Below, piece by piece: positions 1 to 11,649 of a stretch of 64,000 bases of DNA (within the stretch, counting starts at the first letter, position 1; every line of letters starts with the position of its first letter). The stretch covers positions 1-64,000 of the forward strand of contig QANY01009110.1 in assembly GCA_003255025.1 (NCBI GenBank). Direction: 5' to 3'. The position numbers and the translations under genes were made by a program. Source of the DNA: Datisca glomerata (lineage: Eukaryota > Streptophyta > Magnoliopsida > Cucurbitales > Datiscaceae). The notes beneath the pieces were generated by a model. That model was not told the origin of the DNA. It ran no database searches and saw only the letters and a program-made list of their open reading frames with translations.

Positions 1-20
1 GCCTGTCTCACCACCCCTGC

Positions 21-272
21 TCATGCTCCTTTGTTATTTGAAGCACCGTCCACGTATAGTTTTGAAGGCTCGTTCTCAACTTCTTTGGGAGGTCCCCTTT
101 CAACTTCTCCTTTAGTGAAATCTGTAACGAAGTCTGCTAGTGCCTGCCCTTTGATTGAGGTTCTGAGTTCATAATGAATGTCATCCTGGATTAGCTCAAT
201 TGACCATTTCGCCATTCTCCCGCTTACCTTTAGAGAGTGCAGGAGACTCTTGACAAGTGAATCTGTCAACAT
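21..272 (-). pseudogene. RT connection / RNase H start of gypsy A
   Basis: Eighty-three minus-strand residues run from SGRMAKWSIEL through GQALADFV to LYVDGASNNKGA. The last segment holds the first catalytic aspartate of a plant gypsy RNase H. The rest of RNase H, integrase and the 3' LTR are off the window. The same segment in gypsy B is at about 46500-46820. Confidence 0.75.
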
Positions 273-652
273 TTTGATGCTATATAGTCACGATGGTCAG
301 CACTAACTTTTCCATCCGTTTATACCTCACCTCGGATGCTACAAGGCTTTTATTGATTAAGTATACAAGCTTATGCTTTCTTTCTTCCACCCTGATGAGA
401 ATGACGTTAACGACAACCGTTGACAAGGAAACTTACAGTAGGAGTTGTTCACCCAGTACCAACTTAGAGAGTTTTGGTGGTGGTGTCAGGTACTCATTGA
501 TTTTGCTGAGAGTTCCTTCACATTCCTCATTCCACCCGTCCACAACATTCTTTTTCAACCTTTCAAAAATGGTTTCATTTATTCGTAGACCTTGAGATGA
601 ACCTGTTTAGGGAGGCCAACCTGCACGTTAACCCTTGTATCTCCTTTTAGCT

Positions 653-1443
653 TCACGGAGATTTCATCCCCATAATTCCCTTTACTTGGTCCGGGTTTAC
701 TTTGATTCCTCGTTGCGTCACCAGGTGCCCGAGGAATATTCCTGCAGCTACCCCAAACGTACACTTTTTCAGATTTAGCTTCATGGAGCTTTCTCTTATA
801 ACTCCAAAGGCTTCTTCGAGATTTCGCATGTGGTCCTCCGATTTCTGGATTTTTACCATCATGTCGTCTACATAGACTTCCACACTTTTCCCGATCTGTT
901 CAAGGAAAACTTTGTTCACCAGTCTTTGATAGGTAACACCTGTGTTTTTCAGTCCAAATGGTATAACTTTGTGACAATATGTACCAAATTCAGTAATAAA
1001 TGAAGTTTTTTCTTGATCAGGTTGGAACATTTTCACCTGATTGTATCCAGAATACGTATCCATGAAGCTGAGTAGCTCGTGTCCCGAAGCGGCATCAACC
1101 ATCTGATCTATTCTTGACAGCAGGTATTCATCTTTGGGGCAGGCTTTATTCAAATCAGTGAAGTCTACACATATTCTCCCTTTCCATTTTTCTTCCACAC
1201 CATTACCAAGTTGGCTAACCATTCTGGGTAGTCCACTTCTCGAATAAAACTTATTGTCAAGAGCTTTTCAACTTCTTCCTTGATTGTCTGATTTCGTTCT
1301 GGGGCAAAGCTCATCTTCCTCTGCTTCAGTGGCCTTACAGTGGGATCCGTGTTCAACTTATGACAGATGATTTCTTTGGGGATGCCTGGCATCTCCTGTG
1401 CCGTAGTTGCAAACACATCCTTATTTTTTCTCATGAAATTCAC
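653..1443 (-). pseudogene. Reverse transcriptase of gypsy A, frameshifted
   Basis: The N-terminal part (1165-1443) and the core (653-1222) are in different frames and overlap around the conserved KNGK-x-RICVDFTDLNKACPKD region, so at least one frameshift separates them. The core carries the fingers motif ICVDFTDLNKACP, PFGLKNTGVTYQRLVNKVF and the catalytic VEVYVDDMMVKI. The YVDD aspartates remain, but the reading frame does not. Confidence 0.85.
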
Positions 1444-1594
1444 TAACTTTTATTTTACAGTTGTTTCCAGATGGGTACTAACATTTATCATCTTACGGGT
1501 TCCTTCCTCTAAGCATGCAAGTTCCGTTTCTTCCCCAGCCTCGTACCGCAGGCCGTCTTTCTGTGATTTGCTATAAATCTGTGGGTCGTTTGCC

Positions 1595-1894
1595 TTATGC
1601 CTTTTCCGTAGCCTTCTTCTCGACAGATTCTAGGGCAGGCACAGAGTAGATGTGGGCAACAGCTTGATCTGCCCTTATCTTATTAAGTCCCTCTGGTGAC
1701 GGGTATTTCAGTACTTGGTAGAAAGTTGAAGGGACGACTTTCATTTTGTGGAGCCATGTTCTTCCCAGGATAGCATTGTACGGGGACAATGCGCTCAATA
1801 TCATGAACTCAGTCATGTAGTTGAAGGGGTCTACATTCATCAGGAGAACAAGGGTTCTCTCAGAGTAGCTGATAGCCTTGTTGGACCCTATCAA
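1595..1894 (-). pseudogene. Retropepsin-region fragment of gypsy A
   Basis: The 99-residue minus-strand stretch includes SPYNAILGRTWLHKMKVVPS, the flap-side motif that follows the aspartic protease core in plant gypsy polyproteins. The active-site DTG/DGG lies upstream (about 1950-2000), outside this open frame, so the protease is interrupted. It lies between gag and reverse transcriptase as expected. Confidence 0.68.
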
Positions 1895-2145
1895 CGGCTA
1901 TGAAGTTCATTGCAGCTCTTATTCTCCCATTGACATTTCTCCAAGGTTACTCGATATAAGATGTTCACTGCACTTTCGTCATCCACCAGGACTCTCCTCA
2001 GCAAATAGTTGTCGACTTGTAATTGAAATGACAAGAGCATCATTATGATGCCCGTCATGCTCCAAGTCTAGATCATCAAATACTAGTGGTGAATTCCCGC
2101 TGACACTTGAGGTTCCTTCTTGGCGCTTTTCCAACATCTATTTTT

Positions 2146-3418
2146 TTACAATATATATTCCTTTCCTTCCTCGTTGTCTCTTTCTGCTCTGTGAGTGCAA
2201 TAACCATGTCGACAACGCGGAGGGGTTATTTCTCGGTCTCTCTCATACCTTCCTTTATCTTCCTCGTGATAGTCTTTTCCCATTTCCCATTTTTGCTCTT
2301 CATTTTTTACGAATTGACGGAGGTACCCATTTTTGATCAACTGTTCGATGCAGTCTTTAATCTTGCAACAATCCTTCGTGTGATGTCCGCTGCTTTTGTA
2401 AGGAATATGACTTGTATTTATCCTTGTAGCTTGGTTCTTTTTTAAGCAGTCTCTTGAGCCAAGGCTTGTCCTTGATCATATCCAATATCTGGTTCACTGG
2501 TATGTTCAACAGTGTGTAGACTTTATCTCTCAGGTGTATCCCGTCTGAGTCCCGCCTTCAGTATCCTGTTCTTTTTGGTTTACTGTTTCTCCCATCTTCT
2601 TTCTTCGTTTCACCAGACTTTTTCCTTTTGGATATCAAACTCCTTTCCCACTTCCTTGACTCCTTATTCATTTATTTAGCCACTTTCAATAGACTTCTTT
2701 TCCCCCCTTCTAGAGTGATGTAGGCATGCGCCCGTTGAAAGGTTTCTGCCATGGACAATGGTTTAATATTGGATGGATCTTCAAATAGTGGTGAGTTTGA
2801 GTCTAACTCCCACCTGAAGGCCAGTCTGGAACCTCGATCCTTGCGGCTCTCGACTTTTTCTATTTCATCCTTAAATCTGTGGGTGTATTCCCATAACGAC
2901 TCCTCTATCTTGGCAGAAATTGTTAAAAGATACACTATGTAGAGTATTATTCTAGGAAGACAGAAGACATAACATCAAAATTAGTAATCTAATGCACAGA
3001 GAAGGAATGATACCATTTCAAAGTTGTCCCGTTCCAGCTGGTGGGGAACATCCTACACATCAGTTTATCCTTATGTTGATACAGCGCCATTACTTGTTTG
3101 ATCGTCGGAGGTGGTCTACGGGGTCTGTTTTTCCTTTGTAACATTTAAAGTTTAGGGTGTCGTCAAGATTTCAGGGGTTAACAGAGTGCGGGTGAGGGAT
3201 TCGAGGTCGGTCTTTCCCGTACTTCTCAAGTTTCTCATCTCCATCCTTTTCCGGTCCAATAATTCCTCCACCACCTTTTTTGTTATGACCCGGGACTGGT
3301 GAGCTTCTCCCATATCCTCCTTCACGTGGTTTTGAGATTGGACTTCTACTTCCTCCCGTAGTAAGGATCGTAGATGATTAACGAGAAAATATTGAAAGAG
3401 ATTAATATGTGTGAGCAA
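2146..3418 (-). pseudogene. gag of gypsy A, fragmented
   Basis: Three minus-strand pieces are recognisable. 3152-3418 contains MEMRNLRSTGKTDLESL, parallel to MEIRNLGSTRNNDIESL in gypsy B. 2672-2935 holds the EYTHRFKDEIEKV retrotransposon gag motif and the PLSMAETFQRAHAYI segment. 2146-2340 holds GYLRQFV and a charged C-terminal part. The pieces lie in different frames, so gag is not translatable as one protein. Gag would form the virus-like particle. Confidence 0.72.
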
Positions 3419-3870
3419 GTGAGAGAGAAGAGCGAGGGGGAGAGAGAATAGTAAATGCCCTAAATCATTGCTAAGTTGTATTGAATGTGTCTTGGCCGTA
3501 GCATTTATTACATGTGACTTATATATGCTTTAAAAGTGTACATTTATAATAGATTAATAATAAAGAGGGAATGATCACCCTCTCTTTATGGCCTTAGAGG
3601 TCTTCATTATCCCTTCAAGATTCTACCCTTACCGATGAGGTCTCTTGGTAGGCATTGACCCCTTCTCTTTACTAACTTTTGTGTTGTCTCTTCTGAGTCA
3701 TTCAATCGTCAAATCAATTATAACCACCTGGTGGTCTCTCGTGGTTCGGGTCCCTCTTTTCCGTTCTCGAAGGCGGGGATCTACTTGGTCATTCCTTGAT
3801 CAACTTCTTGTCTGCTCCCCGATTGTTCCTTCCCGTCTACGTGGCGCAATGGATATTTCTCACATGTTCA
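3408..3870 (-). repeat. 5' LTR of gypsy A (start uncertain)
   Basis: The right edge at 3870 ends in CA and is fixed by the sister locus, whose sequence resumes immediately. The inner edge is a guess at the TG at 3408. The usual leader and primer-binding site between LTR and gag is not visible, so some internal sequence was probably lost. The GTGGTCTCTCGTGGTTCGGG motif near 3730 recurs in the LTR-like block near 28285. Confidence 0.6.
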
Positions 3871-4608
3871 GTTAACACATCAAATAAAAACTTGGATATA
3901 TTTACTCCGCTAGAGTTACTCATTTTATTTTTATTTACTTAAATAAAGTTCTTGTAGATATTAATTTATGTAGATTAACATAACTAAAATTTATTGAATA
4001 TAAAAAAATTTCCCATAAAAAAAAAAGAAAAAAACAAGAATTTGGACTGATTTGTGAATGGAAAATAGTTAACTAACTATCTATTGACGAGACCCACTAC
4101 CGACGAGTCCTAAGTAAGAATAAGTTTCTTCTCACTACTGAAAGTAAATAAGTACAGGTATAAATTTTATAATTCTTTTGATAAGTAAATATACTTAACA
4201 CAACTGTGACTGTCTACCCACTAGGCCCACTATTTTTTAAATAAATGTAAATTAAATTAATTATAACATATGAAACCAGGTCATAAAATCAATTTAAGAG
4301 TGAGAATTGTTCAATCTAAAAAATTAGTCGTAGCTTCTCTTCACCCGGAAGTTCCGGACATAATTGTGTGAATTTGGTTCAGGCAATTTTGTTTTCGTAA
4401 CTTCCTAGAGACGGCTTCTATTTACAGTAATAAATGCACGATTCATGATGGTCGAAGCTTAATTTGATGTTCATTCATGCATTTCACTTCATTTGACCGA
4501 ATCAAACTCAACAAATCGGTACTTCTACACAGGCGCATGTGTCACGTCTCGTGTATGTGTCATGTTTCGTGTGTAACAGACATAATGTGGAAGATTCTAT
4601 AAAATAAC
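3871..4608. repeat. Segmental duplication, copy 1, block a
   Basis: This stretch aligns collinearly with 31113-31719. Shared landmarks are GAGTTACTCATTT, AATTTGGACTGATTTGTGAA, the CATGCATTTCACTTCATTTGACCGA region, and CATAATGTGGAAGATTCTATA. The alignment starts exactly at the gypsy A LTR end and breaks at 4609, where a Mutator-like element begins. The block appears non-coding. In the sister copy it is the distal upstream region of the glycosyltransferase gene. Confidence 0.85.
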
Positions 4609-4708
4609 GGTATGGAGTTTCTCCGGCAATTTTTTTTCTTCAAATAGGTATTAGTATTAGAAGTTCATCAAATATGTATAAATTAATAAATTTTAGAAGG
4701 GTTCAAAT

Positions 4709-4980
4709 ATGTACAAAGTCATTTTTGGTGAAATCCTCCAAGAATTATTAATTTTGTACGTATTTGATGAATCTCACTACGTATTTGGTGAACCCCAATA
4801 TATATTTGGTGAACCTCAATACATATTTGGTGAACCTCAATACATATTTGGTGAATCCCTCAAACAATTATTAATTTATACATATTCGGTAAACTCCATT
4901 ACGTATTTGATGAATCACATTACATATTTGGTGAACTTCAGTACATATTTGATGAACCTCTCCAAGAATGATTCGGTTTG
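4709..4980 (+). repeat. TATTTGGTGAACC minisatellite, left array
   Basis: About ten degenerate copies of a unit near 20 bp, such as CAATACATATTTGGTGAACC, run head to tail and keep a frame open by repetition. The same unit recurs at 5395-5480, 7200-8000 and 12850-13110. This is a subterminal-repeat pattern, not a gene. Confidence 0.8.
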
Positions 4981-5391
4981 GCTATATGCCGAGAATGTTT
5001 CGGTTTGGTTAGTGGTCTAAAATCGAATCGAACCTAAATATTCGGTTCGAGTATGCCGAGCCGAACCGAACCGAACCGCAAAGGTCAAAGTTACCGAATT
5101 GAACCGTGAGTTTCGATTCGGTTCTGTATGATTAATTAACAAATAATTTTAAAATAATATTATTGGAAAAAAGTAAAATAAAAAATTTGTATCGGTTAAG
5201 TTCGATATGAAATTATATATAAAAAATAATATGAATTTAATATTTCAGTTCGGTTAAAAAATTGAACATTTTCTGAACTGAACCAAAAGTTCGGTTCGTT
5301 AGCTATGTTGAACCGAACCGAACCGCATTGGCCTAAAGAACCGACCGGCCTGACCATTTTAGGTTTGGTTTGGTTTGGTTTTGAACACCCC
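4968..5391. mobile_element. CGGTTTGG-rich foldback element nested in element 1
   Basis: The segment interrupts the minisatellite. It is dense in CGGTTCGGTT/AACCGAACCG on both sides of an AT-rich centre. The right end reads TTTGAACACCCC, which inverted gives GGGGTGTTCAAA, a terminus common among small plant foldback elements. The left end is eroded, so a target duplication cannot be called. Confidence 0.5.
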
Positions 5392-5491
5392 AAATTTGTA
5401 CATATTTGGTGAATCTCAATACATTTTTGGTGAACCTCTAAAAAAAGAATTTTTAATTTATGGTGAACCTCTCAAAATTCGCTTTGTACCC

Positions 5492-7199
5492 CAAACACCA
5501 TTTTTTATGATACACTATACCGGCGGTTTATGCCCCTATACCGGTAGTTTCTGGTGATTTTTCCAATTTTTGATGGTTTTGTTATTTTTCGGCGGTTTTG
5601 CATCAATACAATGGCCTTTCGCACCTTTTTACGGTTGGTTTTCAACAAATTTGATTTTCTAAATTGATCAGGGTATACTCGATGAATCACAAACAAAGTT
5701 ATCAAAATTCTCATTTTTTCAATACGAACATTAAATACCTTCACTTATATTTTAAATTAGATTTGAATTAAGTAGTTAATTGTTAAAACAATTGAACACT
5801 TATTCATAAATGTATAAGAACACATTCTTGATTATATTGTTATGATTTTATTGGATTAAGTAAAGATTCATGAAGTAATTGAACACTTATTCATGAACTC
5901 GTTAAAAGTTAACATTGATAATAGTGTTGTGCTTTGTGACAAGTATCGAGCTAGACATGTTTTCACTATATATAATTATAGGTCATGATGTTATGATGGC
6001 CGGTGAATCCTATGTATAAGTGTTTATGTATTTACTTGTTTAGTCACTTAGTCATATTTTCTTGCGCTTAGGCATTTTCACGTACTTAACAACTTTCATT
6101 CACATAGTAATTTTTAACTCTTTATCACTTTTATGTACCATTTTTGTCACTTAGTCGTACACTTCATCATTTTTAAATACTTAACCATTATACACTTTGA
6201 CCAATTTAATCATTTTCATACACTTAACCATTTTCACACATTTTACGTTTTAATTTATAAGCATATAAATATATTTTGTTAAATCTAAGTCAAACGCCAC
6301 TTTGAGTGACGTTTAGGGACCAAAATGGACCAGTTGGACCCCAAACGTCATTCATGAATGATGACTCGCCATTATAGATACTAAAAGTACCATAATAGAC
6401 ACTAAAACCACCAGTATTGACACTAAAACCGCCGTTATTGACACAAAAATCTTCACTATTGACACCAAAACCGCCACAATAGACATTAAAACCGCCGCAA
6501 TAGACATTAAAATTTAAAAAATCGTCAGAACTCGCCGGTATAGGGGCAAAAACCGTTGGTGTAGCTACTGAACCGCCAGTATAAGTTACAAAACCGCTGT
6601 TATTGACATAAAAACCCTCGGTATAGGTTGGAGAAATCGTCGGTGTAGTGTATCACAAAAAAATGGCGTTTGGGAGCCTAAACGCCATCAGCAGGCTCTT
6701 TACGCCATGCGATGATATGTTTTTTTTTTTTAAAATTTGGTGAATGTTTACATTTAGAGAACGAGTCTTCTAAAGGTATTCACCTCCAACCTTAGGAGTT
6801 ATACATGTTCGTTAAATAGTGAAAAATTATTTTACTCGACATTTGTCATAATATCATGACAACATGATAAATGATACGGTCTTATGGGGTAATAATTATA
6901 AAATAAAAATTTAAACTAACATTAAGGGTTATACGTGTTCGTCAAACTGATAAATAAGATTTACCTACTATATCACGACATATAATTATACATGGTGAAA
7001 ATTCGTCTCTTTTAATACTTGTCACAAAAGCATAATAACATATTTCATAAATTTGAATAATCCATATATGATCGTGTGACATACATATTAATGTGTGACA
7101 TATGAATCGATAAATGTAAGATATAATAATGTGTAAAATGATAAGTTTTGTGGGGTTTTACAAATATATATTCATGCAAAATGACAAATTCGTAGTGAG
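5492..7199. other. Element 1 interior without gene
   Basis: This stretch holds no coding sequence that I can recognise. It has a CACTTAGTCA/CACTTAACCATTTTCA-rich part (6040-6250), an AAACGCCACT/AAACGTCATT part (6290-6370), and short tandem units around ACACTAAAACCGCC (6380-6610). The same modules recur inverted in element 2 (11030-12560), so they belong to the element family rather than to the host. Confidence 0.6.
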
Positions 7200-8000
7200 G
7201 TACAAATGGAATCTTGAGAGGTTCACCAAAAATAAAAAAAATAATTTTTTTGGAGAGGTTCACCAACTATGTACTGGGGTTCACCAAATATATAGTGAGG
7301 TTCACCAAATACGTAATGACGTTCACCAAACACGTATAAATTTATAAATTCTGGAAGGGTTCACTAAATATGTATTAGGGTTTATTAAATACGTAGTGGA
7401 GTTCATCAAATATGTACAAAGTTAATAATTCTTAGAGGGGTTCACCAAAAATGATTTTGTACATATTTGGTGAACCCCTGTATGCAATTGGTGAACCCCT
7501 GTACATGTTTGATGAACTCATCCAAGAATTATTAATTTATACGTATTTGGTGAACTTCACTACGTATTTGATAAACTCCAATACATATTTAGTGAACCCC
7601 TCCAAGAATTATTAATTTATATGTATTTGATGAACCTCATTACATATTTGGTGAACTCCACTATGTATTTGGTGAACCACTCCAAGAGTTATTAATTCAT
7701 ACGTATTTGGTGAACATTGTTATGTATTTGGTGAACCACTCCAAGAGTTATTAATTCATACGTATTTGGTGAACCTTATTATGTATTTGGTGAACCCCAC
7801 TACATATTTGGTGAACTCCTCCAAGATTTATTAACTTATACATATTTGATGAACCCCATTTTATATCTGGTGCACCCACGTACATATTTGGTGAACCCCT
7901 CCAAGATTTATTAATTTGTACGTATTTGATGAACTTAGTACATATTTGGTGAACACCTAGTATATATTTGGTGAATCCTAGCACATATTTGATGAACAAA
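7200..8000. repeat. Inverted pair of TTTGGTGAACC arrays
   Basis: From about 7215 to 7450 the unit reads as GAGGTTCACCAAATA. After about 7465 the same unit reads in the opposite sense, as TATTTGGTGAACCCC. The switch lies at 7436-7479, where AGGGGTTCACCAAAAAT faces ATATTTGGTGAACCCCT. The array could fold into a long imperfect hairpin. It occupies the right subterminal part of element 1. Confidence 0.8.
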
Positions 8001-8060
8001 AAAAAATGTGCCGGCATCAATGCTAGGGAACCCCACATTGTAAAATTTTCCTAAAGTAAC

Positions 8061-8143
8061 ATAATCATTGCGTCATATAGTTTGTCTTTTGTCAAAGTTT
8101 ATTTGACAAACAAAGTTGGAATTAGAACTTGGTAAACAAGTAG
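8061..8143. repeat. Segmental duplication, copy 1, block b
   Basis: This 83-bp island between two insertions matches 31720-31803, including TAGTTTGTCTTTTGTCAAAG and GACAAACAAAGTTGGAATTA. It ends in the 9-bp target AACAAGTAG (8135-8143) of element 2. Confidence 0.9.
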
Positions 8144-8239
8144 GAGCACTCTCCAATGCCGAGACATTTTTTCCCGACATTGATGCTGGGATTAATCCTT
8201 ACCAGGATGATCCCAGCCGTTAGATGGGTTTATGGATAA

Positions 8240-8500
8240 AATTATTTTACAACCGGAGGAGCGAGTAGCTCATCCTTCTTTCACTTTCCCTTTCTCATTT
8301 CCTCCTCTTCCTTCGATTTCCCCTTTCCCACAACCAAAAAACCCTAAAACTCAGACGAAGCTCAACTCATTCTCCTTTTCTCCTCTCTCATTCGACTTCC
8401 CATAATAAAAATTAGGGCACGTGAATAGAAGCTTCCCTCAGTGACTTCGATCGAGTCTTTTCTCTATGATTTTCTCATGATTTATGGTTTTGGTTCGGTA
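8240..8500 (+). other. Captured host-like 5' leader with telo-box
   Basis: The stretch is rich in CTTTCC/TCTTCC and then has AAACCCTAA (8339-8347), a motif common in 5' regions of plant housekeeping genes. Possible intron starts such as GGTAAGTTCG (about 8497) follow. No open frame is attached. It may be the promoter and first exon of a captured gene. Confidence 0.35.
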
Positions 8501-9826
8501 AGTTCGCTAATTCTTCAAGTTCAACATCTCGATCTAGACGACGCTCTAGATTTTGGTCACGATCTTCAAAACGAGTTGGATTTTGTTCACATGGAGTTTA
8601 TTAGAAAAACCTAGTACGATCTTATGTCTTCAAAAAATTTATGATTCAAAATGCAAACTCCGAAGTTTATATGTTTTGTGTAAATCAATGTTGTTGGAGA
8701 ATCGATTGTGATGAATTGATTCTGGTTTTATGTGGCTAAAGGTTTGATCGATGATGGTAGGTTTCTAGGGTTCTGACATTGGATTTGGGTTTCATTGGTT
8801 TGGAGCTCGGATTTCACTGGTTTCATTGGAACTGGGATTTCACTGTTCTAATATAGAGCTCGATTAAGGCTTCGAGCTGGTGTTTCATTGGTTTCTTCGT
8901 TTGCTCAAGAATTTTAAGTATGCTATATTTGCAAGATTTTTTAGATTATGCGTTTGACTCTAGTCCATCCTTACAGGTTAAGACCAAGTTTAAAGGTCGT
9001 CTAGAAAGAATAACTGGCCTCGCTTTCTCAAATGTTCATAATGTGCTTCTATCCTTAGTAGCTGACTCATAGGTAAAATCAGTTGTGACTGGTTGTAATT
9101 TTCCAACAAAAGTAACCACTATGTGTAATCCGTATAAAAATTGCATATATTCCCATTTGGAAACTATGCATATTATTTTTTTTTTCCCTCAAACCATTTT
9201 AACCTCTGAATGGGAGAAGTTTGAATAGTTGTTTAGTTTAGTGTTCCTAATTATATATAAGTCCTAATTAGATACTACTTTATGTTTGGAGCACAGACGA
9301 ATGGGAGAAGCAGGCTAGCAAGGTCTTGTAGATTGTGTGTTAAATGTTCGTTTAATATGTTGATCATGCAGTCAACTGAGGTTCAGACTCTCTCTGCTCT
9401 GGCCTATTTTATTGATTGCTTTTACTATTGGTTGCTTTTATTGTTGATTCATATGTGATTCGATTGAACCTCTAGATTTATTTTAGAATTTGACGGTAGA
9501 AAAATATGGATAACATGTTGTTCTGAATTTGTTTGTAAGTACTTTTTTAGTAATTAACTGGTTATTGACAATGAGACTATCTTCTTCGGGATGAACAGTA
9601 AGTCATAATATCAAATTTTAATTTCTCATGTTATTCTTCTATTTTATTATTGTTATTTGGACAAAGTTGTATTGGTTTTCAGATTATTCTTATTGTGTGG
9701 GAGCATTTTAAAGTTATCTTCCTTTAACCTGCTATCAATCTTGAACTTATCTCTGCATCTTTTACAACATGATGCAATGAGGTTATATATGCATATTTAA
9801 TAATATTCCTTCCTGCTGTCTCACAG
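8501..9826. other. Element 2 interior, intron-like, no gene seen
   Basis: This is T-rich sequence with no recognisable exon. The composition and position, between the leader-like stretch and the exon-like fragments, fit captured intron sequence. I cannot assign a source gene. Confidence 0.4.
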
Positions 9827-9937
9827 ATCGAGCATATTAGCACTAGGTTGATTATTATTGATCCTTTGACTAAGGGCATGCCAAAATTAAAATTCAAGGA
9901 TCATGTAGAGAAAATGAGACTTGGTTTTAGTTTATAA
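9827..9937 (+). pseudogene. Copia RNase H C-terminal tail
   Basis: The frame begins IEHISTRLIIIDPLTKGMP and ends DHVEKMRLGFSL plus a stop. This matches the end of Ty1/copia pol, where the IADPLTKGLP-x-F-x-EHV motif is standard. It is only 37 codons and is preceded by CTCACAG, which looks like a splice acceptor. No LTR or upstream pol accompanies it, so it is an isolated fragment inside element 2. Confidence 0.75.
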
Positions 9938-10068
9938 TTGTATTCATTTAGTTGATTAATGAAGTTCTTCATTTTCATGTTTTCTCTATATGAGTCATTG
10001 GTAAGATATGTATCTTTGTTGATTGATGTTATTCGACAATTTGGAAATTTATGCTATAAATTAAGTTA

Positions 10069-10139
10069 GGTATGGCTATGTAGCTGTAGAAGATTATATT
10101 TTTGTTCATTGCAGGTATGGCTATGTAGCTGTAGAAGAT
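10069..10139 (+). repeat. 26-bp direct duplication at a captured splice site
   Basis: The 26 bp beginning GGTATGGCTATGTAGC occur at 10069-10094 and again at 10114-10139. The second copy begins at the junction of TTCATTGCAG and the captured exon. This is a local duplication of an exon start. Confidence 0.85.
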
Positions 10140-10203
10140 GTTCCTGAATTGCTTGATCAACATATTACAAAAGGAGAAATCATAGAAAGGCTTTGAAGGT
10201 TTG
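10116..10203 (+). pseudogene. Exon fragment, sucrase/ferredoxin-like (AIM32-like) family
   Basis: After an acceptor-like TTGCAG the frame reads YGYVAVEDVPELL, then DQHITKGEIIERL, stop, R. As I recall this family of thioredoxin-fold ferredoxin-like proteins, members end in YGYV-x-DDVPELLDQHI-x-KGEIIERLWRG. The stop (10194-10196, TGA) sits where Trp (TGG) would be, a single transition. Only the last exon is present, so it cannot make a functional protein. Confidence 0.6.
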
Positions 10204-11039
10204 TATATTGGTTTTGTATTATCTAATCCTTGCTTGATTTGTCACTGCCGATATGTTTATTATCCATATGTTGTACACTTGATTTGTCACTATCGACATG
10301 CTTAAATTTGCATTATTATGGTCTACTTGGATTAAGATTTGGGATCTTATTATTTATCTTTAAGGAGATTATAGATCAGAGATAAAATGTATTACAACAC
10401 GATCCTGAGAGCACAAACGATGCAGCTAAAGTAAACATTAAAAAGTACCAGTCATTTCCATCAATTTCAAGTCCTATATTAATGCTTAATATATAAATTT
10501 ATTTCTTTTGTATTTGATGATAAGTTAGAAGCTTACATTGTTTTAGCATAAACTTTATTTTGGCTGGCATATGCTCCTTGATGGCTATTCAAGTTGGTTG
10601 TATTACAGTCAACTGTGATTTTTCCTCTTCAGGCCAAAGGATTCCTTTATAAATATATTATAATTTGTAGCAATGGTGAGTGAAAAAATATATATGATCG
10701 AAGAGAGCTTGAAGAAATGGAAGGGCCTCTACGAAGAGTACATCAGAGAAGCAAAATGCATCGCAACTTGATCCTGAGGGTAAAAATGCAGTTGAAAATA
10801 TACATTAAAAATAGTATGAGGTTTTAAATTAGGTTATATCTATAGTAATGATGTATCGTGGTCTGTGAAAATATTTTTGTAGTTATGTACACAGGTAATT
10901 TTGAAGTGTGTTTTTAGAGTGTTTAGAAGGGATTTGTAAAGAAAAAAGAATATCCATATGCAGTGATACTAATGAATGTGATGTTTTTTAAAGAGAATCT
11001 AAATTGAACTTTTATGCGTTGATGAATTTATTATGTGTG

Positions 11040-11640
11040 TAAAAAATGGCTAAGTGCATGAAAATATGACTAAGTGCATCAAAATAATACATGAAAATGC
11101 CAAAGTGTGACAATAGCTAAGTGCATCAAAAGTAAGTTTGTGAAAATGACTAAGTGTTTGAAAATGACTAAGCGTGTGAAAATGGTTTAATTGGTTAAGT
11201 GTATGAAAATTACTAAATATTTATATTGGTTAAGTGTATGAAATTACTAAATATGTATAATGGTCAAGTGTAGAAAAAAACCGCCAGTGTAGCACCAAAA
11301 ATCGTCGGTATAGATAAAACTGTGAAAATGGTTTAAGTGTGAAAATGAGTAAGTTTGTGCAAATGACTAAGTGTGTGAAAATAGTTAAGTGTGTGAAAAT
11401 GACCAAGTGTGAATATAGCTAAGTGTGTGAAAATAACCAAGTGTGTGAATATAGCTAAGTGTGTAAAAATGACTAGGTGTGTGAAAAAGATAAATGCAAG
11501 GCATAATTTTATGAGAGGGAGAGACATATATAGAATTTACAAGTATATGAAATGCATAATTGTGGGAAATCAATATGTATGCTTAAATGTGAAAATATGG
11601 CTAACTGCGTGAGATTAAATAAGTGTATCAAAATAAGTAG
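11040..11640 (+). repeat. Minisatellite AAGTGTGTGAAAATGACT
   Basis: Degenerate units of about 16-20 bp, such as TAAGTGTGTGAAAATGAC, repeat over about 600 bp and are densest at 11320-11500. The inverse form (CATTTTCACACACTTAACC type) lies at 6040-6250 in element 1. Frames are open here only because of the repetition. Confidence 0.8.
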
Positions 11641-11649
11641 GGTCAAACA

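Larger units (their letters stand above)
1..3870 (-). mobile_element. Ty3/gypsy retrotransposon A, cut by window edge
   Basis: On the minus strand the order is LTR, gag, protease, reverse transcriptase, start of RNase H. Integrase and the 3' LTR would lie left of the window. Its peptides match gypsy B (38771-50907) closely, for example the gag stretch around EYTHRFKDE and the RT stretch around YVDDM, so both belong to one lineage. Several frames are broken, so it cannot be autonomous. The right end is the LTR terminus ...TGTTCA at 3870 followed by GTTAA. The same GTTAA occurs in the empty sister locus at 31113-31117, which fixes the insertion point. Confidence 0.88.
4609..8051. mobile_element. 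Mutator-like non-autonomous element 1 (3.4 kb)
   Basis: The boundaries come from the empty site in copy 2. TAAAATAAC (4600-4608) precedes the element and TAAAGTAAC (8052-8060) follows it; copy 2 has a single TAAAATAAC at 31711-31719. A 9-bp duplication is typical of Mutator-like elements. The right end read inward is GGAAAATTTTACAATG, close to GGAAAGTTTTATCATG at the end of element 2. CCGGCA followed by a T-run occurs near both ends (about 4623 and 7990-8013). The interior holds arrays of a TATTTGGTGAACC unit, a nested foldback (4968-5391), a CACTTA-rich stretch (6040-6250) and AAACCGCC repeats. No transposase is seen. Confidence 0.7.

Noticed and set aside
2107..2445. 112-codon hydrophobic plus-strand frame
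   Set aside because: It is the antisense of gypsy A gag (2146-2340 minus), which has clear family motifs.
4709..8000. Regularly spaced repeats resembling a CRISPR array
   Set aside because: The units are degenerate, vary in spacing, change orientation and have no unique spacers. The host is clearly a plant nuclear genome.
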